From Leptospira chreensis (GTDB lineage: Bacteria > Spirochaetota > Leptospiria > Leptospirales > Leptospiraceae), in assembly GCF_016919165.1 (NCBI RefSeq), contig NZ_JAFFPS010000057.1, positions 209,541 through 273,540 on the forward strand: a stretch of DNA of 64,000 bases, given 5' to 3'. Below, piece after piece: positions 56,355 to 63,905 of the stretch. Below the pieces are notes generated by a model, which saw only the letters and a list, made by a program, of their open reading frames with translations, had not been told where the DNA came from and made no database searches. Numbering within the stretch: the stretch's first letter is position 1; each line of letters begins with the position of its first letter. The translations under genes and the position numbers were made by a program.

Positions 56355-56915
56355 TCAATCCCCTATGATCTTATCAATGATCCCATATTCCAGAGCTTCG
56401 GTCGCGGAAAACCAAGTATCTCGCTCCGTGTCTTCCATAACCCTCTCTAGTGGTTGCTCCGTTGCCTTTGCCATAATTTCGTTTAACAAATCTTTTTCCC
56501 TCCGAACGGATTCGGCAAAAATTCGGATGTCTTCTGCCGGTCCCTTAAATTCGCCCATAACATGTGGTTGGTGGATCAATACTTTACTGTGAGGGTATGC
56601 AAAACGATTTCCCTTTGCACCGGAAAGCAAAAGAACCGCACCAAAGGACATGGCCATCCCTAAACAAATAGTATAAACAGGATTATGTAGGCTCTTCATT
56701 ACATCGAGAATCGCCAAACCTGCATAAGTGGAACCACCGGGAGAATGAATATATAAAGTAATAGGTCTTGTCGGATCTAATGCTTCAAGATACAAAAATC
56801 GATCAATTAGATATCTGGCGGAGTTATCATTAACTTCCCCCCAGAGAAAAACCTTTCGTTGTTCTAAATATACGTTTTCAATTTGCCCATTAGAATAAAC
56901 TTGAGTTGCTTCCAA
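56355..56915 (-). CDS. clpP: ATP-dependent Clp protease proteolytic subunit paralogue
   Basis: Serine protease subunit of 186 residues that forms the ClpP barrel with an AAA+ unfoldase. The triad is intact: Ser in GMAMSFGAVLL, His in VLIHQPH and Asp in ERDTWFSATEALEYG. It uses a TTG start at 56915 with a perfect AGGAGG 7 bp upstream, which overlaps the stop of the sigma-factor gene 9 bp away, so the two are coupled. Leptospires have more than one ClpP; this copy is probably not the housekeeping one, because no clpX or tig gene lies nearby. Confidence 0.9.
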   Translation of the reverse strand: MEATQVYSNGQIENVYLEQRKVFLWGEVNDNSARYLIDRFLYLEALDPTRPITLYIHSPGGSTYAGLAILDVMKSLHNPVYTICLGMAMSFGAVLLLSGAKGNRFAYPHSKVLIHQPHVMGEFKGPAEDIRIFAESVRREKDLLNEIMAKATEQPLERVMEDTERDTWFSATEALEYGIIDKIIGD

Positions 56916-56924
56916 AAGATCCTC

Positions 56925-57503
56925 CTATGCTGCCATCAGATATGTGGCACAAGCTTCTGGTCGAAAGGTTTCACCGATTCTGCTCTTAAGAATTTTCTTT
57001 AGATAGATATGCCTCTTTTTAATAAAAGATAAAGTTTTTCCTTCGGAGATCGAAATTTCGGATAAGGAATAATTTTTGTAATAGTATAGTTCGATTAACT
57101 TTTGATCTGCTGGATCCAATTGATTTACATTTTTTAAAATAGTATCGAAACATTCTTTTTCTAAATAAGAGGAATCTGATTCTTTTGCATTTTGATCGAT
57201 TTGATTTGGATCCACGAAGACTAAATTTTGGTTTTCCTTTTTTCTGAGAATGCGGTCTCCGTATTTGATCAGATTTCTTTTCAATAAAGTAGGAAAGGCA
57301 GCAGGAGTTGTGATTTTTTCCAGATTGCGATAGAGGTCCCAGAAAGATTCCTGAACTATATCCTGCGAAAGATCTTCGTCATTGATAATCTTGGATGCAA
57401 ATTTGATAGCAAAACGGGAAAATCGATTTTGTAAAACGGTCCAAGCGCGCAAATCACCCGACTTTGCCCGTTGAAAAAGCTCAATATAAGATTTGTCATT
57501 CAT
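56925..57503 (-). CDS. ECF-type RNA polymerase sigma factor
   Basis: Protein of 192 residues with sigma-70 region 2 (DLSQDIVQESFWDLYRNL) and region 4 (LDPADQKLIELYYY...YSLSEISISEGK) helix-turn-helix, without regions 1 or 3, as in extracytoplasmic-function sigma factors. No anti-sigma gene is adjacent; the next gene is clpP, 9 bp away and translationally coupled. Regulation by proteolysis is therefore plausible. The astacin-type gene lies upstream on the same strand, with a 135-bp gap that may hold the promoter. Confidence 0.86.
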   Translation of the reverse strand: MNDKSYIELFQRAKSGDLRAWTVLQNRFSRFAIKFASKIINDEDLSQDIVQESFWDLYRNLEKITTPAAFPTLLKRNLIKYGDRILRKKENQNLVFVDPNQIDQNAKESDSSYLEKECFDTILKNVNQLDPADQKLIELYYYKNYSLSEISISEGKTLSFIKKRHIYLKKILKSRIGETFRPEACATYLMAA

Positions 57504-57638
57504 ACACTCAAATGTCCCAGTCAGTTCTCATTTGGTTCCAAAAAAAGAAAGTTCTTCCCTCTATTTTCAATAAAAGGGTTTTGAGGAAGAGATTTGTCTC
57601 TGGAATATCGGTGCCAGGAAAGCAAACGGACAAACGAA

Positions 57639-58712
57639 TCAATTCGGTTTACCAAGCACAACCTTACCTTTCGATTTTGAGGTGGTGGTGAAGGCCAGTT
57701 TGCACTGGGAATTAGAATCAATGACCCAAAGATGGCCTACATAGGTTTCTTGTTCATACCTAGCGTTAGGACGAATCGTTGCATACTTGGTTTTTTTACC
57801 CGCGCTAAACCAATATAATGTAAGAATTTCTTTCGTATTATTTTCAACACTGAACGAACTTGCGCCAGACACTTTCTCCGGCGTATTCGCTACGTTTTGG
57901 CAATTGATTTCAGAAACTCCCGATATTGTTTGAGATTGGGCAACCGGAATGACAGGAGTTATATTTTCTTCAGTCAAAGAAACTTTACCCGGATACATTT
58001 TTGCGATATTCATCTTATCCATTTCGGAAAGTTCCTCATTCGCTTCTACCGATGAACCATCTAACGTCCATGAAGCGGGATACGAGTAAACCATAATTGA
58101 TAAGGGATCGTATTGGCTGAAATTGACGAGATTGCGGTCATGCGGCTTGATCACAAAATCGTCGACCATTTCCATCGTCCATCCTTGCTCTGACAGTTCG
58201 GCAAAAATTGCCTTTCGGTTCCATGCTGTTTTGTTGGATGGATTCTGGTGTTCGTGGTCTAAACCCAGAGCATGACCAAACTCGTGTAATATGGTAGATT
58301 TATCGATCCATTCGAGATTCATCGTACGTTCATCTTGCTCGAAATATTCTGCCTCGTTACCGATTGCCGAATTGGCGCCGTCACCGGGCACAAAATCAAT
58401 ACGGATGTCGGATTTTTGTCCCCGGAGTTGCGGGGCAGAGTCAAAGAATTCAAAACTCAGATTCGCATAACGCGTCCATTCGACGGCAAAGCGGCGCACA
58501 GCTTGGCGTTCGGCATTCGTGCCACCGAGAAAGAGGATCCGTATCGTCTTACCGTTTTTCCAGCGGGTGCCTTTCACTTCGACGGAGCGAGCGACGACTG
58601 TGGGTTGCGCGGGCGGTTTGGCGAAGCTCATGCGTTTACCGCCCTGGCTTGCAAAAATGGCGGTGCCTTGTATGATCAGGCAAACCACAAATATGATGGC
58701 AACGTTTTTCAT
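57639..58712 (-). CDS. Secreted astacin-type (M12A) metalloprotease with a VHL-beta-like C-terminal domain
   Basis: Exported protein of 357 residues with a signal peptide ending near IFA. The zinc site is HEFGHALGLDHEH (HExxHxxGxxH from residue 143), and the Met-turn SIMVYSY lies at 205-211, so this is a metzincin close to astacins. The last 75 residues match the fold pattern of the von Hippel-Lindau beta domain: SFSVENNT, LYWFSAGKKTKYATIRPNA and YVGHLWVID (human VHL YRGHLWLF). The first half is GC-richer than its surroundings. ATG 58712 is chosen; a GTG at 58724 is in frame. Confidence 0.87.
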   Translation of the reverse strand: MKNVAIIFVVCLIIQGTAIFASQGGKRMSFAKPPAQPTVVARSVEVKGTRWKNGKTIRILFLGGTNAERQAVRRFAVEWTRYANLSFEFFDSAPQLRGQKSDIRIDFVPGDGANSAIGNEAEYFEQDERTMNLEWIDKSTILHEFGHALGLDHEHQNPSNKTAWNRKAIFAELSEQGWTMEMVDDFVIKPHDRNLVNFSQYDPLSIMVYSYPASWTLDGSSVEANEELSEMDKMNIAKMYPGKVSLTEENITPVIPVAQSQTISGVSEINCQNVANTPEKVSGASSFSVENNTKEILTLYWFSAGKKTKYATIRPNARYEQETYVGHLWVIDSNSQCKLAFTTTSKSKGKVVLGKPN

Positions 58713-58883
58713 AGTAATTCCCACTTTTCTCAGACAGCAAATGAAGCGATTTGCATTTCGTAAAATTTTTTATAATCAATAGAAGAAGTAAAGCCTAAAG
58801 TAAAATGGATTTGGTTTATCAGGGGTTTACAAAGTAAAAAAGATTCTTGACGATAAACAAAAAATAACTCTGATACATACGAT

Positions 58884-59231
58884 ATGGCTATCCGGATTTT
58901 TTTACTTACCATTGTCGGTTTTTTCTGCACACATTGCACATCGCTTGATCTCGCGGGAAAAAGTTATGAAGGTAAACCGAAAGAAAGCGCGCAGAAACCG
59001 AGAATCATAGGTGCGGTGCAAGCGGGACGAATCGATTTCGCGCCGGAAAAAGTGACTTATATTTTACCTGGCTCTGACCTAAAAAACATCGGCACCTATA
59101 CGGTCTCAGCCGGCACGGTGACTATCCGCAATGCCACGGGGGTTACTTACACTTTTACGATCAAAGAAGACGGTAAGATCTTACTATGGAATGGTGTCGA
59201 ACTTCGTCGCACAGATTTTTCCTGGCCCTAA
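58884..59231 (+). CDS. Small lipoprotein, 115 aa, atypical GC
   Basis: Lipoprotein with the lipobox FCTHC. The mature part of about 95 residues alternates as a small beta barrel (GTYTVSAGTVTIRNATGVTYTFTI). Codons use more G and C at third positions (GCG, CCG, GGC) than most genes here, like the astacin-type gene that is divergent from it, and both may have arrived together. A GC-rich palindromic element follows at 59362-59435. Function unknown. Confidence 0.75.
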   Translation: MAIRIFLLTIVGFFCTHCTSLDLAGKSYEGKPKESAQKPRIIGAVQAGRIDFAPEKVTYILPGSDLKNIGTYTVSAGTVTIRNATGVTYTFTIKEDGKILLWNGVELRRTDFSWP

Positions 59232-59543
59232 TCAACTCGAATGTCCTTCGTTATCCGATTCACGAGTTTCTCCTTGTATACAATCGGGTTTTTGGGCGAG
59301 TCCCCAAACAACCGTTCTCCATCTCCTTTGTTTTTTAACTAGGAATGATCTTTTCTCTTCCTTGGGGTCGGGCTATCCAGGGCTTCGGTCGCCGTTTGCG
59401 ACCGCTAACGCGCCCTTACTATCCCTCTCGCGAGTTTGCTTTTACTACGAAGGAATCACTGGCGCACAATGATTCCGTTCAAAATCTGACATGACTTGGC
59501 CTAAACACAAAACAAAACTTGAATCAAAAAAGAGGATATGAAA
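59232..59543. other. Intergenic region with a GC-rich palindromic element
   Basis: No gene was found in these 312 bp. The region contains the palindromic repeat described in the next entry, and then AT-rich sequence up to the ribosome-binding site of the lipoprotein at 59544. Confidence 0.6.
59362..59435 (+). repeat. GC-rich palindromic element (GTCGGGCTATCC type)
   Basis: It begins TTGGGGTCGGGCTATCC and ends TATCCCTCTCGCGAG. Inside, CGGTCGC (59386-59392) pairs with GCGACCG (59398-59404) around five bases, and AGGGC pairs with GCCCT outside it. This layout resembles GC-rich palindromes dispersed in several bacterial phyla and, more loosely, integron attC sites; neither identity is proven. 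Only one copy is in the window. Confidence 0.55.
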
Positions 59544-60044
59544 ATGCTAAAAACAATACTATCGCTAGTCAGTATCACTTACCTATTTGTGGGTTGTTAC
59601 TCCTATATGGGTAAGGAATTACCAAATCGATTAAATGAAAAGTTGACTCCCAAAACAGGCCCATTGTCTTTTACTATCAACACTAGTGATTTAGACGATA
59701 AAGCATTGTTTGAAACCATCGTTGAAACTAATTTAAAAAACACGAATCTCTTTGATAAAGTTACAAAAATAAATGCCGGCGATAAAAAAGAAACAACACA
59801 TCTGGACATCTATGTTTTCCCTGGTAACACCTACCAAAATGGTTGGATCACAGGAATGAGTTCCTTCTTTATGGGAATCACATTCGGCTTACTTCCTGGG
59901 ATAGCAGAACGGAATCAAGTTTGGGATATTGATGTATATCATTCAGGAAAACAAACAAAATCATTTACGTTCACTCAAAGTAAAAATACATTTTTGGAAT
60001 CATCCCGCTATTCATTTATCTATTCAATGATAAACGGGATGTAA
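59544..60044 (+). CDS. Uncharacterised lipoprotein with a GITFGxxPG hydrophobic hairpin
   Basis: Lipoprotein of about 166 residues, lipobox YLFVGC. AGAGGA lies 1 bp before ATG 59538 but 7 bp before ATG 59544, so the second is chosen. The mature part has a strand-rich domain and the hydrophobic element MGITFGLLPGIAE, shared with the lipoprotein at 54771. It ends in a helix. The two may be distant paralogues. Function unknown. Confidence 0.75.
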   Translation: MLKTILSLVSITYLFVGCYSYMGKELPNRLNEKLTPKTGPLSFTINTSDLDDKALFETIVETNLKNTNLFDKVTKINAGDKKETTHLDIYVFPGNTYQNGWITGMSSFFMGITFGLLPGIAERNQVWDIDVYHSGKQTKSFTFTQSKNTFLESSRYSFIYSMINGM

Positions 60045-60277
60045 ATCATGAAATTGGAAAGAATGTAATCAACAATTTGTTCTTAAAATTACAATAGTAA
60101 CGGATTTCTTTAGAAACGATTGTCACCTATGCCATTTAGATTCGAAAACGAAATAACGATCACCTCTTTTATTATAAAAATACTAGGGAACAATTTTACC
60201 GAATGAATGGCATGGGAACAGAGTTATTTTCTATGAATTGGGCTATGGATTGAATCATAAAGGGAAACTAGTCAGAA

Positions 60278-61207
60278 ATGTTTAGAATGAAATCACACGC
60301 AAAATTCCTTATTTTCTTTTTATTTTTTTCATTCGCTTACGGATCAGATCAGCCGAAGAAAAAGGTTACGACAACCTGTCCCAAAAACTATTCTTGTATA
60401 ATCACATATATAAGTTCTGAAGCGATTGCCATCTACGCTCGCAATTGGCAAAAGGAAATTATTGATAATGATGGCCCAGCGCCTTTGGACCAAATCACCC
60501 TCCTCAAAGACAAAGCCGGAAATTTTTTAGAAGTTGAGATTTCAAAAAATGTTTATTATTACAAAGGTTTTTGGAAGGGTAAGGAAATATTAATTAGTCG
60601 ATTCGACTTAGATATTTCCAAGAGTTTACGGACCCTTGGATTGCAGACTATAATTTTATCAAAAGAAGCAGATCCTAATTCACCCCTAGTCGGAATTGTC
60701 CCAAAAAATACCCTCTTCGCTGTAAAAGAAAATACAAACCCGTTGTCAGAGCAAAATGGTTTCGTAAAAATAGAATACAATCATACTGTTGGATGGGTGA
60801 ATCGAAGTTCGCTCAGCAATGATCCGTATGACATTCGTTATTACAATATTGGAATACAAGAAATTTCCAAACCTTATCATTTTTCTGCCTTTGAAAAGGA
60901 TTTTAGTACCAAAATTAGATTTCGGGGAATGGACTTTCACTTACTAGAATGTATGATTTCCGATACAGAATGCCAAGGGAATCCAAGAATGGGTCGTTCT
61001 AGTTTTGGCGAGGACCAAGAAGCAGTGTATTTTGATCTCACATCTAAAAAAGGCTCCCTGTATTATTGTGAAATTAGGCGAGCGGATATTTTAGATGAAC
61101 TGGAACGATTGGCTGAAGAACAGATTACCGAAGAAGAATTAACTCCATTTATGAACTGCGCTATCAAAGAAGAGGAAGAAATAAAAGGAGAGGAGGAATC
61201 AGAATAA
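60278..61207 (+). CDS. Exported SH3-like domain protein, 309 aa
   Basis: Not firmly recognised. A signal peptide ends near AYGSD. A central SH3-like segment reads LVGIVPKNTLFAVKENTNP...GFVKIEYNHTVGWVNRSSL, as in bacterial SH3 domains. The C-terminal 100 residues hold four Cys (LLECM, TECQG, YYCEI and NCAIK) and a Glu-rich tail (KEEEEIKGEEESE). It resembles the SH3b protein at 55489 in layout. The start is at ATG 60278 or 60287. It stands alone. Confidence 0.72.
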   Translation: MFRMKSHAKFLIFFLFFSFAYGSDQPKKKVTTTCPKNYSCIITYISSEAIAIYARNWQKEIIDNDGPAPLDQITLLKDKAGNFLEVEISKNVYYYKGFWKGKEILISRFDLDISKSLRTLGLQTIILSKEADPNSPLVGIVPKNTLFAVKENTNPLSEQNGFVKIEYNHTVGWVNRSSLSNDPYDIRYYNIGIQEISKPYHFSAFEKDFSTKIRFRGMDFHLLECMISDTECQGNPRMGRSSFGEDQEAVYFDLTSKKGSLYYCEIRRADILDELERLAEEQITEEELTPFMNCAIKEEEEIKGEEESE

Positions 61208-61465
61208 ATAAATCTGACTCGATTATAAATTCAGATTTAACTTTTGTGAACAATTTACATAACTCAAAACGAATATATTATTTTCCAGAAAATCAGAATT
61301 TATAGATAACAAAGAAGACCAGAATTACTAATCAAATTTACCTTGACTTTACCTTTAAGATCCTATCCTAAGTTTAATTCATTTTTTTATTAACTGATTC
61401 TGATTTACAACGATTCAATTTATGAAACATATTGAATAAATAAGTTTATTTAAGGAATTAACAGT

Positions 61466-62593
61466 TTGGTGAAAAATTCAAAAAATACAACAAGTTCGAA
61501 CCAAAATATAAGCACAAAATCAATCTCACGATCCGAAAAGTTCCAAACTGCGAATTTGGCTCGTTGTGTTTATACTTTAATTATGGTCTTAGTCTTTTAC
61601 TATTTTCATTTACCGTGGATTGTAATTATAGGTTCCATTCATCTTCTATTTTCAGTTCTATGGTTTGCACTCATTGAAATTGAAATCTTAGTTGAAAAGA
61701 ATCATTGGTGGAGCGGATATGTTCCAGCAAGTTTCGATTTGATTTGGCTGACTGTTCTTGCATACGGAACCGGACACATTACTTCGTTTTTTATTTTGGG
61801 ATACTTAGGCTCCATTGCTCTTAGCAGTATGTCTCTCGACCGCAATTATGGAATATATAATGCGTTTCTAGCGACTCTTCTGTTTAGCTCCATGGGATTT
61901 TTAGTCTATTACGAAGTATTACCTTTAATCAATATATTAATGCCTCCAATTAAACCGACTCTATTAAGTATATTAATTTCTTCTATTTTGCTTGGTGGCA
62001 GCTCATTTATAGTAAATCAGATTGTCTCGAAGTTATTCTTTTCTCTAACGGACGTTAACGAAAAACTATTAGCGATAGCTATGACCGATCCACTCACAGG
62101 ATTATCAAATCGTCGATCCTTTCTTTCTAATTTGGAAGTTGAAATTGCTCGTAAACAAAGGAGCAATGGGACTTATCCAATTTCTTTTATACTATTTGAT
62201 TTGGACCATTTTAAGAGCATCAATGATAATTATGGACATGATATCGGAGACCTTGTTTTACAGGAATTTTCGTCTATTTTAAAAACTTCACTTCGAAAGC
62301 AAGATTTCTCAGCTAGGTGGGGAGGAGAAGAATTTATCGTTCTTCTTCCAGATACAAATTTAGATGGGGCTGAAATAGTAGCAGAAAAAATCAGAAATTT
62401 AATTTCATTGATACGATTATCTGTTAACCAAACAGAAATTAAATGTTCAGTAAGTGCCGGAGTTGCCATCATGAATTCAAAAGAAACAACGGCCGATTCA
62501 GTAATAAAAAAAGCAGACAATCTATTATACGAAGCTAAAAAAAGAGGGCGGAATCAAATTTGTTCAGAAAAAAACTTTCCTGAAATTGTTTGA
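61466..62593 (+). CDS. Membrane-bound GGDEF diguanylate cyclase
   Basis: Makes c-di-GMP from two GTP. The N-terminal 200 residues carry six hydrophobic segments that probably sense a membrane-related signal. The GGDEF domain (about 210-370) has DPLTGLSNRRSF, FDLDHFKSINDNYGHDIGD and the active-site loop RWGGEEF. An inhibitory RxxD site is present as RKQD five residues before GGEEF, so product inhibition is likely. The start is TTG 61466 (GTG 61469 is possible), 9 bp after AAGGA. It ends convergently with the Gly/Ser/His-rich lipoprotein. Confidence 0.92.
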   Translation: MVKNSKNTTSSNQNISTKSISRSEKFQTANLARCVYTLIMVLVFYYFHLPWIVIIGSIHLLFSVLWFALIEIEILVEKNHWWSGYVPASFDLIWLTVLAYGTGHITSFFILGYLGSIALSSMSLDRNYGIYNAFLATLLFSSMGFLVYYEVLPLINILMPPIKPTLLSILISSILLGGSSFIVNQIVSKLFFSLTDVNEKLLAIAMTDPLTGLSNRRSFLSNLEVEIARKQRSNGTYPISFILFDLDHFKSINDNYGHDIGDLVLQEFSSILKTSLRKQDFSARWGGEEFIVLLPDTNLDGAEIVAEKIRNLISLIRLSVNQTEIKCSVSAGVAIMNSKETTADSVIKKADNLLYEAKKRGRNQICSEKNFPEIV

Positions 62594-62624
62594 TGTGCCA
62601 ATTCAAAAGATGGGATCAAATTTC

Positions 62625-62960
62625 TCAATGCCCTCCTCCTCCTCCCGACGAGGAATGACCACCACCTCCAGAACGACTACCTGACCGATTGGAGGTAGTA
62701 GCGCGGGATGAGGAAGAATGATATTTCGAATCACAACTGGAGTAACAACCCATATAAAGGACAGGACAGGTAAGATTCACTTGATTGGTATTTGTAGAGG
62801 AACTTTGCATAGTGATAATATAACAAAGTGATTGGTCAGAAACACACTTTTGCCTACAACTATCGATCGAATGATTGGAAAATGTATTGGAACATCTAAC
62901 AAACAACAACAAAAATAAACATGAAATGAATAAACTCGGAGAGAAATGGAGAATCTTCAT
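62625..62960 (-). CDS. Small lipoprotein with a Gly/Ser/His-rich tail
   Basis: Lipoprotein of 111 residues, lipobox LLFVRC. The mature part has six cysteines (CRQKC, LCY, TCPV, GCYSSC) and a low-complexity tail of Gly, Ser and His from about residue 82 to the end. ATG 62960 is preceded by GGAGAAAGG and shares ATGA with the stop of the ankyrin gene, so the two are translated together. The His/Gly tail could bind metal or be disordered. Function unknown. Confidence 0.75.
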   Translation of the reverse strand: MKILHFSPSLFISCLFLLLFVRCSNTFSNHSIDSCRQKCVSDQSLCYIITMQSSSTNTNQVNLTCPVLYMGCYSSCDSKYHSSSSRATTSNRSGSRSGGGGHSSSGGGGGH

Positions 62961-63421
62961 TTAGCACCTTTCTCCATTAACAACCTAACAATCTCTTCCC
63001 TTTCGGAAAAGAGAATTTCAGACAAGGCAGTGTGACCCTCATTCGTGACTAAATTAGGATTTGCTCCTGCATCGAGTAATATCTTAACTATTCTCGGATA
63101 ACGATTATAAGATGCCATCATTAGGGCAGTATGTCCGTTTCTGGTTTTTGCATTTAATTCGACTTTCACGGAAACTAATAGTGATACAATTTCAGTGTGA
63201 CCTTCTTTAGAAGCTATCATAAGAGGTGTTAGTCTTTCGAATGTGTCTTCAGGACTATTAATATCGTATCCTAAATTTATTAGTTGTCTGACTCTTTCCG
63301 TATTACCTATTGCAACCTGGTAATAAAGATTGTAAAATCGATCTTCTGATCTCGTTTGAACATTCGCACATTGAATCGTCAATAGGAGAAAACTGAATAC
63401 AAGGTAAACTATTCGTTTCAT
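62957..63421 (-). CDS. Ankyrin-repeat lipoprotein
   Basis: Exported lipoprotein of about 154 residues, lipobox LLLTIQC. Four ankyrin repeats follow, with classic segments TPLMIASKEGHTEIVSLL and TALMMASYNRYPRIVKILLDAGANPN. ATG 63421 is chosen because it starts the signal peptide; the frame is open to 63472. The stop overlaps the next lipoprotein gene. A secreted ankyrin protein paired with a Cys/His-rich lipoprotein may act as a binding pair at the envelope; unproven. Confidence 0.85.
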   Translation of the reverse strand: MKRIVYLVFSFLLLTIQCANVQTRSEDRFYNLYYQVAIGNTERVRQLINLGYDINSPEDTFERLTPLMIASKEGHTEIVSLLVSVKVELNAKTRNGHTALMMASYNRYPRIVKILLDAGANPNLVTNEGHTALSEILFSEREEIVRLLMEKGAK

Positions 63422-63755
63422 GATTGCATTTTCGCATGACACAAACCATTTCGAAATAGTGGATTTCCGCAAATGTGGGAAACTACTAAGTGTAATATGG
63501 AATCATAGAAATATTTTCGTTTACTTTTATTAATACAGAACTATCAGAAAATAATTTATGCAAGCAGGAGTATAATAGAACGAAAAACACCATTTAAAAT
63601 AAAGTATAGTCGCCTTTAAACTAGCGCCTATGCTCTGCATTGCGTCATCACCGTGCAATATGGTGCAAAGGTGAAAAGATTTAGAATAAAATTTCCGAAG
63701 CGATCAAGGTTCTTTTCAAAAACGATAGGTTGTGTTATAGAGGAAATTCGTGAAG

Positions 63756-63823
63756 CCCACGAGCCACACCCCTCCACCCTAACTCGGGCGGGGGTTTGTA
63801 GATTCACCCCCACATTATGTCTC
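63756..63823 (+). repeat. Dispersed GC-rich repeat, copy 2
   Basis: Same element as 56274-56342, from CCCACGAGCCAC to ACATTATGTCTC, with a one-base length difference and a few substitutions. It lies in non-coding sequence between the ankyrin gene and the right-edge hairpins. Confidence 0.85.
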
Positions 63824-63870
63824 ATTAGAAATCTCTTCCTAACTTCTCCCCACTTTCCCTCTTGCGCATA

Positions 63871-63905
63871 AAAAAACCCCGCTTGTTTAAAAGCGAGGTT
63901 TGTAG
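63871..63905 (-). terminator. Rho-independent terminator of a minus-strand transcript entering from the right
   Basis: On the minus strand AACCTCGCTT pairs with AAGCGGGGTT (one U-G pair) around six bases and is followed by a T run. A second hairpin, TTGGTCA-GAAA-TGACCAA on the same strand, lies just upstream at 63925-63942. No gene ends directly before it in the window, so the transcript starts beyond the edge or is a non-coding RNA. Confidence 0.65.

Noticed and set aside
59362..59435. Definite integron attC site
   Set aside because: Folding is suggestive but the conserved core ends and an integrase are missing, so it is kept as an unassigned palindromic element.
59131..59472. Plus-strand frame of 113 codons over the end of the small lipoprotein and the GC-rich palindrome
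   Set aside because: It starts inside a better gene and its second half is the palindromic element.
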